A stretch of DNA of 64,000 bases from Millionella massiliensis (GCF_900104655.1 NZ_FNWD01000002.1:1100246-1164245), one strand, 5' to 3'; shown: positions 1 to 10,166, counted from the first letter of the stretch. A program made the numbers and translations. Notes: generated by a model not told the origin, from the sequence alone.

Positions 1-166
1 CTTATCCAACTGTTTCCCTCAACACAGCCCGGCCCACGCTTCTTCTCACCGATTTCACTCACGCCCCCCCGCACTCAGCCTCTCTCACCCTTGGTTTCCT
101 CCAGCTCCCTTTACCCCTCACCTTCTGCCCTCACACACCATCACTCAGCAGGAGGAGATGTTCGAA
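1..166. other. Pyrimidine-rich spacer at window edge
   Basis: No gene is visible. The stretch is C- and T-rich on the plus strand with very few G residues, like other spacers in this window. It lies just downstream of the minus-strand Spy-like gene. Confidence 0.6.
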
Positions 167-670
167 CTATTTCTTGGGCGGCTGCTTCTGAGCGCCGTTC
201 GTGGCACGGCGAAGCAGGAAGTTTTTGAAATCCTCGTCGGCAACGAATACCTTGGCTGCCTTGTCGGCCGGAAGAATCTGACGAAACTTGGCGATATACT
301 CGACCATCACTTTGCGTTCGTCATCGATCACTCCCACCAGATCCTGGAACTGCTGCTCACCTGCCTGACCGGTACGGATCACTTTATAGAGGTCGCGGCG
401 TTTGCGTCCCACCTCGCGGCGTGCGTCCCAATAGGCATTATAGACGGGCCAGAACTTTTGCGACTGCTCGGGAGTCAGTTGCAGGGCGTCCGTCAGGTAG
501 GCAATCTTCATGTTTCGGATCTGTTCGCCGTGCTGCGTTTTGCTCTGTCCCTGCGGGCAGTGGGGTCCCTGGGGACCGTGGGGCGAAGTGGCTGCGGCAC
601 CCAGCGTGCAAAGACAGAAAACAGCCGACAGCATGAACAATCTGACGTTTCGGATATTCGTTTTTTTCAT
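167..670 (-). CDS. Spy/CpxP-like periplasmic protein
   Basis: A 167-residue exported protein. Residues 1 to about 26 form a signal peptide (basic start, hydrophobic core). The mature part is rich in charged helix, with the Spy/CpxP-type motif LTPEQ at 65-69 followed by FWPVYNAY, and a second, weaker repeat near residues 131-141 (ILPADKAAKVF). Proteins of this family sit in the periplasm as small chaperones or stress sensors; the exact role here is inference. It is the last of three minus-strand genes after an ECF sigma factor and a small membrane protein, an arrangement I know from other Bacteroidota, so it is probably made together with them. The ATG at 670 is the natural start. Confidence 0.75.
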   Translation of the reverse strand: MKKTNIRNVRLFMLSAVFCLCTLGAAATSPHGPQGPHCPQGQSKTQHGEQIRNMKIAYLTDALQLTPEQSQKFWPVYNAYWDARREVGRKRRDLYKVIRTGQAGEQQFQDLVGVIDDERKVMVEYIAKFRQILPADKAAKVFVADEDFKNFLLRRATNGAQKQPPKK

Positions 671-710
671 GATACAACGTGTATAATCTCACATAGGACC
701 GCCCGACCCA

Positions 711-1163
711 TTACCACTCGATATCGATTTCGGTCAGCGCAGCCAACAGGTCTTCACCGTAGAACCCATAGGTATCGAAGTACTCGGTAACGGCCTGGGC
801 AAACAGCGCCTGATTTTCGACCTGGGTCACCGAATCGGGATAGGCATACTCTTCGAGGGCCACGAGATCGTCGGTATAGAGCTGATAGCCCAGCATCATG
901 TCGGAGGTCTCGGTCTGCATGGCGAGCTGCTCACGCTGCTGCGCCTTGTAACCGGTAAAGTAGTATCCGACCGTGGCAAACAAAACCAGACATCCGAACG
1001 CGGCCGAGAGACCGACAAGTCCCCTGACCCGCTGCCAAAGCGTCGGTTGCGGTGCGCTTGCCTCCGCTGCCACGCGGTCGCGCAGGGTGTTGCGCAACTC
1101 GGCAAAATAGCCGTCCGGAACCCGATAGGGGTTGCCCGGTTTGATGTTTTTCGGTGTATCCAT
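711..1163 (-). CDS. Small membrane protein downstream of ECF sigma factor
   Basis: A 150-residue protein with a cytoplasmic N-terminus (NPYRVPDGYF near residues 11-20, a motif typical of Bacteroidota proteins encoded beside ECF sigma factors), one membrane segment at about 49-68 and an acidic extracytoplasmic C-terminal part. I chose the ATG at 1163 because GAGGAGG lies just upstream; a longer open frame back to 1406 would overlap the sigma gene. By position it may be an anti-sigma factor or partner, but no ZAS-type zinc motif is visible, so the function is inferred only. It sits between the sigma gene and the Spy-like gene. Confidence 0.65.
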   Translation of the reverse strand: MDTPKNIKPGNPYRVPDGYFAELRNTLRDRVAAEASAPQPTLWQRVRGLVGLSAAFGCLVLFATVGYYFTGYKAQQREQLAMQTETSDMMLGYQLYTDDLVALEEYAYPDSVTQVENQALFAQAVTEYFDTYGFYGEDLLAALTEIDIEW

Positions 1164-1339
1164 GGTTGCCTCCTCTCTTGTTATGGGTTCGGCTTTCTTT
1201 GCATATTGGATGCACGAAGGTCGGATAGGTTTAACATCCGTCACGAATATTTTTTCGACATCGGTACGGCATGCACTGCAACACACAATCCAAGCCGGCC
1301 TGTCCGACACTTCCAACCGTAGCAGCGGGGGGATCGGCC

Positions 1340-1942
1340 TCAGGCTCGATCGGCATCGTCGTCCGGCACGAAGAAGTCGGCTCCCGAGGCGTCCTGCCGC
1401 ACCCACTGCTCGACTTTGGTCACAGCATGGTGGTACGACGCCTTGAGCGCCCCGACCGAGGTATCGAGTATGGCGGACATCTGTTCGTAGGGCATCTCGT
1501 CCCAGTAGCGGAGGGTGAAGACCGCCCGCTGTTTGGCCGGGAGTCGCCCGACGGCACGGGCCAGCGCACGTTCGGCCTCTTCGCCGTCGAAGAGCCCTTC
1601 GCTGCTGACAATCCGATCGAACGAAGCACCCCCGTCATCCAGTGAGCTGAAGAGTCCGGTGCGGCGGCTGCGAATCAGGCTCAGCGACTCGTTGACCGCA
1701 ATGCGGTAGAGCCACGTGAAGAGTCCGGACTCGCCGCGGAAGCTGCCGGCCGAGTTCCACACCTTGAGAAAGACGTTCTGCACCACGTCGTCGGCATCGT
1801 GGTGGCTGACGACGATTTTACGCACAGTCCAGTATATCCGCTGACTGTACCGATCGACCACCTGCATAAAAGCAGCTTCACGCTCTCCGGGGTCGGAGGC
1901 GCGAAGCTGTGCGATCAACTGCATGTCGTCGGTTTGAGTCAT
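1340..1942 (-). CDS. ECF-type RNA polymerase sigma factor
   Basis: A 200-residue sigma-70 family protein. Region 2 is at about residues 24-95, with the core-binding and -10 recognition segment DDVVQNVFLKVW at 51-62 and FTWLYRIAVNESL at 75-87. Region 4 is at about 124-182, with LPAKQRAVFTLRYWDEM at 134-150 followed by a helix-turn-helix that recognises the -35 element. Regions 1 and 3 are missing, as expected for the extracytoplasmic-function group. The linker of about 30 residues is acidic. It is followed by a membrane protein and a Spy-like protein, which suggests an envelope-stress circuit; the inducing signal cannot be read from sequence. Confidence 0.92.
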   Translation of the reverse strand: MTQTDDMQLIAQLRASDPGEREAAFMQVVDRYSQRIYWTVRKIVVSHHDADDVVQNVFLKVWNSAGSFRGESGLFTWLYRIAVNESLSLIRSRRTGLFSSLDDGGASFDRIVSSEGLFDGEEAERALARAVGRLPAKQRAVFTLRYWDEMPYEQMSAILDTSVGALKASYHHAVTKVEQWVRQDASGADFFVPDDDADRA

Positions 1943-2100
1943 GATATGTGCGACACAAGGTGCTGTTTACGGATCGGAAAGGGGGAGCGGACAAACCGGT
2001 TGTCCGGAACACCGGGCAATTTTCGCCGCCCGGGTCGCAGGGCCGAAAGGCCGAACGGGGTACGGTTTTCTTCCCCACCCCGCCGACTTTAACGCTCCGG

Positions 2101-3057
2101 TTAGTGCTTGCGTTCCATGACGCGGCGCACGGCAGCCACCACGTCGGGCACGTCGAGGTGGAACTTGACGAGCAGATCGGCCGGCGTACCGCTTTCGCCG
2201 AATTTGTCGTCCACGGCTACGTACTCCTGCGGAACGGGGCAGGTGCGGGCCAGCAGCTGTGCGACGCTGTCACCCAGCCCGCCGTTCATCATGTGCTCTT
2301 CGCAGGTCACGACGCAACCCGTCTTGCGGACGGAGGCGAGGATCGCTTCGCTGTCAAGCGGTTTGATGGTGTGGATGTTGAGCAGGTCGACGCCGACGCC
2401 CTCTTTTTCGAGCTGTTCGGCAGCCTGGATGGCACGCCACATCAGGTGACCGGTAGCGAGGATGGTCACGTCGCTGCCTTCGCTCCACTGCACGGCTTTT
2501 CCGATCACGAACGGTTCGTCTTCGGGGGTATAGATGGGTTCCACCGGACGGCCGAAACGGAGGTAAACCGGGCCGTTATAGGCTGCCGCTGCCAGCGTGG
2601 CCGCTTTGGTCTGGTTGTAGTCGCAGGGGTTGATCACCACCATGTTGGGAAGCATCTTCATCAGTCCGAGGTCTTCCATGATCTGGTGGGTGGCACCGTC
2701 TTCGCCGAGGGTCAGACCGGCGTGCGATGCAGCGATTTTCACATTCGTATTGGAGTAGGCTACGCTTTGCCGGATCTGGTCATAGACACGGCCGGTGGCG
2801 AAAGCGGCAAAGGTGCTGACGAAGGGGATTTTGCCTCCGACAGCCAGCCCGGCTCCAACACTAATCATGTTGGCTTCTGCAATCCCGGCCTGGAAGAACC
2901 GATCGGGGTTCTCCTTGATGAAGGTGCCGAGTTTCAGGGACCCGACGAGGTCGGCGCACAGGGCCACGACATCGGGATTGGTGCGTCCGAGTTCGGTCAT
3001 GGCGTCGCCGAAACCGGAACGGGTATCTTTTTTTCCTGTAATGGTATAGGGTCTCAT
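2101..3057 (-). CDS. Transketolase, C-terminal subunit
   Basis: A 318-residue protein matching the pyrimidine-binding and C-terminal domains of transketolase. Residues 58-64 (GIAEANM) carry the glutamate that activates thiamine diphosphate, and SHAGLTLGEDGATHQ at 111-125 is the usual substrate-loop motif. With the N-terminal half encoded upstream it should form the enzyme that moves two-carbon ketol units in the non-oxidative pentose phosphate pathway. The ATG at 3057 begins the conserved part; a longer open frame to 3231 is low-quality spacer. The two halves are separated by 212 bp, so they are distinct polypeptides rather than a frameshifted single gene. Confidence 0.9.
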   Translation of the reverse strand: MRPYTITGKKDTRSGFGDAMTELGRTNPDVVALCADLVGSLKLGTFIKENPDRFFQAGIAEANMISVGAGLAVGGKIPFVSTFAAFATGRVYDQIRQSVAYSNTNVKIAASHAGLTLGEDGATHQIMEDLGLMKMLPNMVVINPCDYNQTKAATLAAAAYNGPVYLRFGRPVEPIYTPEDEPFVIGKAVQWSEGSDVTILATGHLMWRAIQAAEQLEKEGVGVDLLNIHTIKPLDSEAILASVRKTGCVVTCEEHMMNGGLGDSVAQLLARTCPVPQEYVAVDDKFGESGTPADLLVKFHLDVPDVVAAVRRVMERKH

Positions 3058-3269
3058 GTGGGTATTCTTGTAGGTTAAGAGTTTCCTCGTGGCGCGCCGG
3101 CCATCAGCCTGCGGCACACGCAAACGATCTTTCGACGAACGTTCCGACAGGCCGTTCCCGCCGGGCGAAACACGCACAAACGGAAGCGGGTCTGCGGTGC
3201 GGAGACACGGAACGGACTGCGAGGCGAACACGAAAAACGTTCCCGCGGCCCGCCGTCTCCCGCGCGCTG

Positions 3270-4151
3270 CTAATAGTCGCCCAGTTCGGTCACAGGCAGT
3301 TGGGCGAGGGCTTTTTCGGCCTGTTCAGCGCTGGGGGCCTTGCCGTGCCATTCGTTGGTACCGGCCATGAAGTCCACGCCGTGTCCCATGACGGTTTTGG
3401 CCAGCACGACGACGGGTTTCCCGTGGCCGCAGGCATCGTTTTTGGCAAAGCGGAGCGTATCGACAATCTGCTGCATGTTGTGGCCGTCCATATCGATCAC
3501 GGTCCAACCGAAGGCTTCCCATTTGGCACGCAACTGGGCATGGCAACCCATACCGAGCACGGCGTCGCACGTACCGTCAATCTGCTGGCCGTTCATGTCG
3601 ACGATGCAGACAAGGTTGTCGACACCGCGTGCTGCGGCGAACATGGCAGCTTCCCAAATCTGGCCCTCTTCGAGCTCACCGTCACCGGTCATGACGAAAA
3701 CGCGGTGATCGTTGTCGCCGGTGAGTTTTTTAGCCAGCGCGTTACCCACGGCCACGGAGAGGCCCTGACCGAGCGAGCCGGAGGCTACACGAACACCGGG
3801 CAAACCTTTTGCGGGGGTGGGGTGTCCCTGTACGCGGGCGCCGATACGACGGAACTCGGCGAGTTCGGCCACGGGGAAATAGCCCCGACGTGCCAGAACG
3901 CTGTAAAAGAGGGGTGAAATGTGGCCGTTCGAGAGGAAGAAGAGGTCTTCTCCGATCCCGTGGTCGGTCGCGGGTGCGAAGTGGTCGATGCGTTCCTGGG
4001 GGATGTCCATAACGTCGAAGTAGAGTGCGGTGAGCACGTCTGCGGCGCCGAGCGAACCGCCCGGGTGACCCGAAGCGGCGGAGGCGACCATCCGGATAAT
4101 GTCACGACGGACCTGTGCGGCGATGGTCTCCAGTTGTTTGATCTCTGCCAT
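3270..4151 (-). CDS. Transketolase, N-terminal (thiamine diphosphate-binding) subunit
   Basis: A 293-residue protein matching the first domain of transketolase. SASGHPGGSLGAADVL at 25-40 and SNGHISPLFY at 74-83 are family hallmarks. The metal/thiamine diphosphate motif runs from GDG at 156-158 to N187. The ATG at 4151 is preferred over an upstream TTG at 4211, which would add 20 poorly conserved residues. It lies directly upstream of the C-terminal subunit on the same strand and works with it in the pentose phosphate pathway. Split transketolases are common in anaerobic bacteria and archaea. Confidence 0.9.
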   Translation of the reverse strand: MAEIKQLETIAAQVRRDIIRMVASAASGHPGGSLGAADVLTALYFDVMDIPQERIDHFAPATDHGIGEDLFFLSNGHISPLFYSVLARRGYFPVAELAEFRRIGARVQGHPTPAKGLPGVRVASGSLGQGLSVAVGNALAKKLTGDNDHRVFVMTGDGELEEGQIWEAAMFAAARGVDNLVCIVDMNGQQIDGTCDAVLGMGCHAQLRAKWEAFGWTVIDMDGHNMQQIVDTLRFAKNDACGHGKPVVVLAKTVMGHGVDFMAGTNEWHGKAPSAEQAEKALAQLPVTELGDY

Positions 4152-4377
4152 TGTTTTTGTTTGTAAGTCTGGTCTTAGTATGTAGTTAAAATTCTTTTCC
4201 TTTTCGGTCAACAGCTCTGCGGACTCAGCAGTTTTTCTCCCGTTTTCCTATTGTTCCTTTCCACCTCATCCTTCCTTCCCCCCCCCTGTTCCGCTCCTGA
4301 GCCGTTCTTCTCCCGACCTCCAGCCCCACTCCACCGCCGGTTTGTCAAATGCTCCCCAAGGGCACCCACACCGCAAG

Positions 4378-5466
4378 CTAAATCTTTTCGGTCAGTTTCT
4401 GTACCACCCGCAGGTTGTTGAAAAACTCCTTGGCGAAAACACGGATAACCGTATAGGCGGGTATGGCCAGCAGCATTCCCAACACGCCGGCAATGTAACC
4501 GGCCATCAGGATCACGATAAAGATCTCCAGAGGATGGGCCTTTACGGAACTGGAATAGATATAGGGTTGCAGGATGATGTTATCGATCAGCTGGAAAATG
4601 ACGAACACGATCACCATCTGAAAGAGGACGCTGCCGATAGGCACGTCGGGCACGGGGCTGAGCATGGCGATCACACAGCCGGCAATGGCACCGATCAGGG
4701 GGCCGATATAGGGGATGACGTTCAACACGGCGGCAATCAGCCCGATCACCACAGCCGTATCGAACTCGAGACCGATAAAATAGAGCGGTACGGCGATACA
4801 GATCAGTTTGATAATCATCTCGATACAGATCCCGATAAAGTAGCGCACGAGCAGCGTGATAGCCGAGTTCAGGGCCCGTTTGATACCGGCTTCGTATTTC
4901 GAGGGGAAGAGGATCACGACTCCTTCGAAAAAGAGCCGGTCATCCTTGAGGAAGAAGTAGGTGATAAAGCTGACCGAGAAGATGGCGATCACCAGGTCGA
5001 CGATCCAGCCGGTGACCGAAGCCAACGAACTGCCGATATTCACGGCGGCGAACATCGGTCCGATCTGGGTGTGGATATACTCGCGGATCGAGAAGTTATT
5101 GTCGGGCAGGAAGCGGTTGATATACTCTTCGACACGGGCGATGGGAGCCGCCAGCGCCTGGGTGAGCTGGTCGAGGTTGAAGGAGGTGAGCTGGTCGATC
5201 TTGTCCAACACGACGGGAATCAGGCTCACGGCCAACACGTAGATCACCACGAGCATGGTGATGAGGGTCACCATGGCGGCGAGCCACTTCGGAACGACCC
5301 ATTCGCGGATCCGAATACTGCTGAGCAGCGTCACGAGGGGTTTGCCGATCAGCGACAGGACGGCAGCGATCAGGATATAGAAGACGATGGCCTGGAAATA
5401 CCAGACGAGGAATCCGGCGACCAACAGGCCGGCTCCGGCTGCAATCCATCGGTATATGGGGCTCAT
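4378..5466 (-). CDS. AI-2E family membrane permease
   Basis: A 362-residue integral membrane protein with about eight hydrophobic segments. Paired helices lie at the N-terminus (about 6-45), a large soluble loop at about 90-150, and a block of helices from about 150 to the end, ending with LGMLLAIPAYTVIRVF. The layout and the segment GPLIGAIAGCVIA fit the AI-2E exporter family (PF01594). Family members have been tied to autoinducer-2 export, Na+/H+ antiport and other substrates, so the substrate here is unknown. It is the most distal gene of the minus-strand group rsfS, ftsH, cdsA, psd; the gap to psd is 166 bp, so cotranscription is possible but unproven. Confidence 0.85.
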   Translation of the reverse strand: MSPIYRWIAAGAGLLVAGFLVWYFQAIVFYILIAAVLSLIGKPLVTLLSSIRIREWVVPKWLAAMVTLITMLVVIYVLAVSLIPVVLDKIDQLTSFNLDQLTQALAAPIARVEEYINRFLPDNNFSIREYIHTQIGPMFAAVNIGSSLASVTGWIVDLVIAIFSVSFITYFFLKDDRLFFEGVVILFPSKYEAGIKRALNSAITLLVRYFIGICIEMIIKLICIAVPLYFIGLEFDTAVVIGLIAAVLNVIPYIGPLIGAIAGCVIAMLSPVPDVPIGSVLFQMVIVFVIFQLIDNIILQPYIYSSSVKAHPLEIFIVILMAGYIAGVLGMLLAIPAYTVIRVFAKEFFNNLRVVQKLTEKI

Positions 5467-5632
5467 CTTCTCTCCGAGAGTTATATCTTGACAAATTTCG
5501 TTTCAGGGGTGCACGCCGTGCTGTGACCGGCATCATCTTCGCGACCGATCCTCGGCTGCCGCGTGGCGGACGGGACCAACAAACCGTCCCCTCCCCACTG
5601 CACACCGGTCTCGGTGCCGCCGGCCGCAACCC

Positions 5633-6325
5633 TTATTCCGCCTTGGGCGCCACTTCGGGCATCCGGGCAATCATCGTCCGCATCCCCACCGTCTTGTCCC
5701 CCAGAGCGACATGGATTTCGCTGCCGAGCGGCAAGAAAACATCGACCCGCGAGCCGAACTTGATGAATCCGCACTCACGCCCCCGGTTGGCTTCGAGTCC
5801 GTCGTGCGAGTAGCTGACGATGCGCCGCGCCACGAAACCGGCAATCTGTCGGAACAGGATCCGGTGACCGAGCGTGGTGCGCACAACGGTCGTGGTTCGT
5901 TCGTTATCGGTCGAGGATTTGGGGTGCCAGGCGACGAGGAACCGTCCCTGATGGTGCCGGAAGTACTCCACCAGTCCGGAGACGGGATACCAGTTGATGT
6001 GGATGTTCCAGATCGACATGAAGATGGAGACCTGGATACGTTTTTCGGAGAGGATTTCGTCTTCGTATACCTCTTCGATGGCCACGATGGTTCCGTCGGC
6101 GGGGGCGAGCACGGCATAGGGATCTCCGTCGTAGTCGGCCGGCACGCTACGGACGGGGACGCGGAAGAATCGGCACACGAAGAGCACTTTCAGCAGCACG
6201 AGCACGACAATGGCGATGCTCAGCCACAGCGGCAAAAAGCGAACGGCAGCCACGGCGGCTACGACGGCGATGAGTGCACTGGTTGTGATAATCCGGCGTC
6301 CTTCCCGGTGTAAAAGTCTTCGCAT
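5633..6325 (-). CDS. psd: Phosphatidylserine decarboxylase, short form
   Basis: A 230-residue membrane-anchored pyruvoyl enzyme that converts phosphatidylserine to phosphatidylethanolamine. Two hydrophobic segments lie at about 14-30 and 33-50. APADG at 74-78 and WNIHINWYPVSG at 106-117 are family motifs. The self-cleavage site is the GS pair at 191-192 in FGSRVD, where the serine becomes the pyruvoyl group. The short length and FGS context fit the archaeal-like/Bacteroidota branch (PF02666) rather than the longer LGST enzymes of Proteobacteria. cdsA, which supplies CDP-diacylglycerol, lies 426 bp upstream, so two phospholipid genes are neighbours. Confidence 0.92.
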   Translation of the reverse strand: MRRLLHREGRRIITTSALIAVVAAVAAVRFLPLWLSIAIVVLVLLKVLFVCRFFRVPVRSVPADYDGDPYAVLAPADGTIVAIEEVYEDEILSEKRIQVSIFMSIWNIHINWYPVSGLVEYFRHHQGRFLVAWHPKSSTDNERTTTVVRTTLGHRILFRQIAGFVARRIVSYSHDGLEANRGRECGFIKFGSRVDVFLPLGSEIHVALGDKTVGMRTMIARMPEVAPKAE

Positions 6326-6751
6326 CTGTTGTTATATCTATGCTTAACAGTTGTTTCGCTAATATCCGTTTCTTTCTCACGCATCAATCCCGGCCGTATG
6401 CCTTTGTTCAAACCGAACAGGGAAATCAGTCTTTGCGACGGATCGATTCCGCCTGCGCCCCCCTGTTACACTCCGCTACACACGGGGTCGCGTTTCCACA
6501 GCCATCCACAGTACCCACGCAACGCTCAACTCATTTCGCTGCAATCCCTCTACGCCCTTCCCCCCTCTCTGTCCTTCAGTCTCGCACTCAACTCGCCCCA
6601 GTCCCCTTCGCGCACTTCTGATTACACAGCGGCTCCTCCTTCTCCTCCCAAACACGGTCTCCTACCAGCTTCCCCGCTGCGTTCTCTACTTTCTGCTTCC
6701 CCCCCAACTCCTCGCCTCCCTCACTTTGCCCCCCGCTCTCGGCCCCGGCGG
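6326..6751. other. Gene-free spacer between psd and cdsA
   Basis: The stretch is strongly C- and T-rich on the plus strand. Short open frames here have composition unlike neighbouring genes and no recognisable motif. I see no hairpin with a U-tract and no clear -7 box. Confidence 0.6.
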
Positions 6752-7489
6752 TTAACCTAACAGGCCGGTGAGCAGTATATAGCCCCACGCGACCGGAACT
6801 GCCAACAGAAGGGCATCGAAACGGTCAAGCATTCCGCCATGCCCCGGGATGATTCCCCCCGAGTCCTTGATACGGATGGTACGTTTGAATTTCGATTCGA
6901 TCAGGTCTCCCAGGGTGGCAGCCAATCCGACCACGACCCCAAAGCCGGCCCACTTGAGCGAACCGATCACGTGGTCATCATAGGCAGCTTCGCCCCAGGT
7001 CAGTATGGCACCGTCGAACTGTGTGCTCCAGTAGAGCGAGAACCAGACCAGAGCCGTTCCTACCGCAAAAAGCATCCCTCCGGCAAATCCCTCCCAGGTT
7101 TTCTTGGGCGAGATGGTCGGAGCCATTTTATGGCGACCGATGGCGCTACCGATCAGATAGGCGCCCGTATCGGAGAGCCATACGACGGTCAGCAGCGTCA
7201 CGACCATCATGGGGTCGAGCAGCATGACCAACACGATGGCCTGCGCGATGTAGAGAAGACCGATCACATACCAGGCCACACGTGCACCGGCTGTGCGATC
7301 GGCAAGATGTCGTTTGACCAACCGGGCATATTCCCAGACCGTGAGCAGTCCGACAATGGTCCAAAGCACATAAAAGGTAGTACCCGGCACACCCGTAGCA
7401 GGATCGTACCAGGCCAGCGTCATTCCGACCATCACCAGCACCAGCACGATGCCGCTCAGGCTGCGTATGAAAAGCGAATTCGATTTCAT
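6752..7489 (-). CDS. cdsA: Phosphatidate cytidylyltransferase (CDP-diglyceride synthase)
   Basis: A 245-residue polytopic membrane enzyme that makes CDP-diacylglycerol from phosphatidic acid and CTP, the branch-point precursor of phospholipids. About seven hydrophobic segments are visible. The signature appears as KRTIRIKDSGGIIPGHGG in the C-terminal part, followed by MLDRFDAL. SDTGAYLIGS and SPKKTWEGF in the middle are also typical. The ATG at 7489 is used; a TTG two codons upstream is an alternative. It follows ftsH by 64 bp in the order rsfS-ftsH-cdsA, which is conserved in Bacteroidota, so the three are likely one transcript. Confidence 0.95.
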   Translation of the reverse strand: MKSNSLFIRSLSGIVLVLVMVGMTLAWYDPATGVPGTTFYVLWTIVGLLTVWEYARLVKRHLADRTAGARVAWYVIGLLYIAQAIVLVMLLDPMMVVTLLTVVWLSDTGAYLIGSAIGRHKMAPTISPKKTWEGFAGGMLFAVGTALVWFSLYWSTQFDGAILTWGEAAYDDHVIGSLKWAGFGVVVGLAATLGDLIESKFKRTIRIKDSGGIIPGHGGMLDRFDALLLAVPVAWGYILLTGLLG

Positions 7490-7553
7490 GTTCAAGGTTC
7501 TATATCAACACGTTCGTTCGACGCGAAGACCACACTCGCCCCCCCGCAGCAGA

Positions 7554-9665
7554 TTACTCTGCGGATTCACCGGCCGACTGGCGGGTCTCCTCCACCGCAT
7601 CGGGCAGCGTGGCCACCCGATCTTCGGTTTTGGCCAGACCTTCGGCCGATTCGGCAGCCGTATCCGACTTCGACGGCTCGGCAGGATGCTCCGCGGTTTT
7701 GTCGGGATTGACCGAATCCAGCGGGTTCCGGGCTCCGGCCTGACGTTTGCCGAAGATCTGCTCGAGGTCTTCGGTGAAGATCACTTCACGCTCCAGCAAC
7801 AGTTCGGCGAGTTTGTGAAGCCCCTCCCGGTTTTCGGTCAGTATCTTTTTGGCCAGTGCATAGCACTCTTCGATCAGCGCATTTACCTCGGTGTCGATCA
7901 GCTGCGCGGTCTGTTCGCTGTACGGTTTGCCGAGCATCATCTCGCTCTGACCGGTACTGTCGTAGAAGCTGCGGTGACCGATCTTGTCGCTCATGCCGTA
8001 GTAGGCCACCATCGCATAAGCCTGTTTGGTGGTCCGTTCCAGGTCGTTGAGCGCACCGGACGAAATTTCGCCGAAGGTCAACTCTTCGGAAGCCCGTCCG
8101 CCGAGCAGAGCGGCCATCTCGTGAATCATCTGTTCACGGGTGGTAATTTGCCGTTCGTCGGGCAGGTACCAGGCGGCGCCGAGCGCCTTGCCGCGCGGGA
8201 TGATGGTCACCTTGAGCAGCGGATTGGCCCATTTGAGCATCCAGCTGACCGTCGCGTGACCGGCTTCGTGGAAAGCGATGGTCCGTTTTTCGACGTCGGT
8301 GATGATCTTGTTTTTGCGTTCCAACCCGCCGACGATTCGGTCGATGGCATCCATAAAGTCCTGCCGTTCGACCTGATTCTTGTTCTTACGGGCAGCGATC
8401 AGCGCCGCTTCGTTACAAACGTTGGCGATATCGGCACCGGAGAAACCGGGGGTCTGCCGGGCCAGGAAATCGGTATCGAGTTTCGGATCGAGTTTCAGTT
8501 TCTTGAGGTGCACGGCGAATATCTCGGCACGCTCCTTGATGTCGGGCAGCCCCACTTCGATCTGCCGGTCGAAACGTCCGGCACGCAGGAGGGCCTTGTC
8601 GAGGATATCGGCACGGTTGGTGGCGGCCAGAACGATAACCCCGGCGTTGGTTCCGAAGCCGTCCATCTCGGTCAGCAGCTGATTCAGGGTATTTTCGCGT
8701 TCATCGTTCGACGACCAGCCGCTGTTTTTGGACCGGGCACGACCGATGGCATCGATCTCGTCGATAAAGACGATACAGGGGGCTTTATCCTTGGCCTGTT
8801 TGAAGAGGTCACGCACACGCGAAGCGCCGACACCGACGAACATTTCGACGAAGTCCGAACCGCTGATCGAGAAGAAGGGAACGTTGGCCTCGCCGGCCAC
8901 AGCCTTGGCCAACAGGGTCTTACCGGTACCGGGAGGGCCTACGAGCAGAGCACCTTTCGGGATCTTGCCGCCGAGTTCGCTGTACTTCGAGGGGTTGCGC
9001 AGGAAATCGACCACCTCCATCACTTCGACCTTGGCCTCTTCCAGCCCGGCCACATCCTTGAAGGTTACTTTCTGGTCGTTATCCTTGTCGAAGAGGCGAG
9101 CCTTGGCCTTGCCGACGCTGAAGACGCCGCCACCGCCGCCTGCACCGCCACCGGCACCGCCGGACATGCGCCGCATGATGATCACCCAGAAGACGATAAT
9201 CAACAGGAAAGGGAAGGCCTGCCAGAAGAAGGTCATCCAGCCCGAGTTTTCGTTTTCGAAGGTCAGCACCGGCACGGTCAGATTCGAGCTGAGCTGCCCC
9301 CGTGCGACCTGCTGCTCGATCGAGTCGCGGGCAGCCTGGTAGTCGGTTTCGAACTTGTCGAGCGAACCGATGTTGAAAAAGAACTGAGGCCCCTGATCGG
9401 GGATGTAGCGGTAGCGTTCCTGGCTCTTGTAGTAAGCCACGGACGAGGGTTCGAGGTAAACCTGAGCGACCTCTTTGTTGAGTACCTGCACCCGCTGGAC
9501 ATTGCCGCTGGGCAGGAGGGTATCGCGCAGGATGTCCCAGTTAATTTTGCTCTGCTGGCCGCCTCCGCCGAGGTATGCCCACCCCAGGATGACGGCTATA
9601 ATAATACCCCACATCCAATAGATATTGAATCTGGGGCGCAGGGTATTGCGTTTGTCGTTTGCCAT
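7554..9665 (-). CDS. ftsH: ATP-dependent zinc metalloprotease FtsH
   Basis: A 703-residue membrane-anchored AAA+ protease that degrades misfolded membrane proteins and short-lived regulators. Membrane segments lie at about 17-33 and 147-164, flanking a periplasmic domain. A glycine-rich linker (170-180) precedes the AAA domain. Walker A GPPGTGKT is at 243-250, Walker B IVFIDEID at 298-305, the second region of homology near 350-368, and the zinc site HEAGH at 466-470. The C-terminal tail is Pro/Ser/Glu-rich and variable, as usual. It is encoded between rsfS (77 bp upstream) and cdsA. Confidence 0.98.
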   Translation of the reverse strand: MANDKRNTLRPRFNIYWMWGIIIAVILGWAYLGGGGQQSKINWDILRDTLLPSGNVQRVQVLNKEVAQVYLEPSSVAYYKSQERYRYIPDQGPQFFFNIGSLDKFETDYQAARDSIEQQVARGQLSSNLTVPVLTFENENSGWMTFFWQAFPFLLIIVFWVIIMRRMSGGAGGGAGGGGGVFSVGKAKARLFDKDNDQKVTFKDVAGLEEAKVEVMEVVDFLRNPSKYSELGGKIPKGALLVGPPGTGKTLLAKAVAGEANVPFFSISGSDFVEMFVGVGASRVRDLFKQAKDKAPCIVFIDEIDAIGRARSKNSGWSSNDERENTLNQLLTEMDGFGTNAGVIVLAATNRADILDKALLRAGRFDRQIEVGLPDIKERAEIFAVHLKKLKLDPKLDTDFLARQTPGFSGADIANVCNEAALIAARKNKNQVERQDFMDAIDRIVGGLERKNKIITDVEKRTIAFHEAGHATVSWMLKWANPLLKVTIIPRGKALGAAWYLPDERQITTREQMIHEMAALLGGRASEELTFGEISSGALNDLERTTKQAYAMVAYYGMSDKIGHRSFYDSTGQSEMMLGKPYSEQTAQLIDTEVNALIEECYALAKKILTENREGLHKLAELLLEREVIFTEDLEQIFGKRQAGARNPLDSVNPDKTAEHPAEPSKSDTAAESAEGLAKTEDRVATLPDAVEETRQSAGESAE

Positions 9666-9742
9666 ATTTTATTCGGAGTCCCGCCGTGCGGGACGGAGAT
9701 TCATTAAAAGGGTTTTACGAAAATATCGCTTCGGACCGGGTC

Positions 9743-10105
9743 TCAGTCTTCGCTGGCATACTCGGTCGCGGGTGCATCGGCCCAGAGTTCTTCAAGACGG
9801 TAGAAATCGCGCATTTCGGTCTGGAAGATGTGGACCATCACGTCGCCATAGTCCATGGCCACCCACAGGGCGTTATCGAGCCCCTGCACACGCCAGGGTT
9901 TTTCGCCGAGTTCCTTGATGGTAGCCTCTTCGATACCGCCGGCGATAGCGGCCACCTGGGTGGTGGATTCGGCATTGCAGATGACGAACGTATCGCAGAT
10001 GGTTCCGTCGAGGGAGCCGAGGTCGAGGCTGACGATTCGAGACGCTTTTTTGTCCTGCATGGCGCGGACAATCGTTTCGGTGAGGCTTTGGGTGTTATCG
10101 CTCAT
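9743..10105 (-). CDS. rsfS: Ribosome silencing factor RsfS
   Basis: A 120-residue protein of the Iojap/RsfS family, which binds ribosomal protein L14 on the 50S subunit and blocks subunit joining when nutrients are short. VSLDLGSLDGTICDTFVICN and the WVAMDYGDVMVHIFQTEMRDFYRLEELW region match the family core. It is the first gene of the rsfS-ftsH-cdsA group; a TACCTTTG -7 box lies about 60 bp upstream of the ATG at 10105. Confidence 0.95.
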   Translation of the reverse strand: MSDNTQSLTETIVRAMQDKKASRIVSLDLGSLDGTICDTFVICNAESTTQVAAIAGGIEEATIKELGEKPWRVQGLDNALWVAMDYGDVMVHIFQTEMRDFYRLEELWADAPATEYASED

Positions 10106-10166
10106 TCTGAATCAAAAAGTTCGGTTCGTTTCCGGAGCGTTGTTTCGCACCGGGTCTATTAGGGGA

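Noticed and set aside
1164..1406. N-terminal extension of the membrane protein downstream of the sigma gene
   Set aside because: It overlaps the sigma gene end and lacks a ribosome-binding site, while GAGGAGG precedes the ATG at 1163.
7449..9707. 752-residue plus-strand open frame
   Set aside because: Antisense shadow of ftsH. Long shadows of dnaK, mutS, mrdA and purH were rejected for the same reason.
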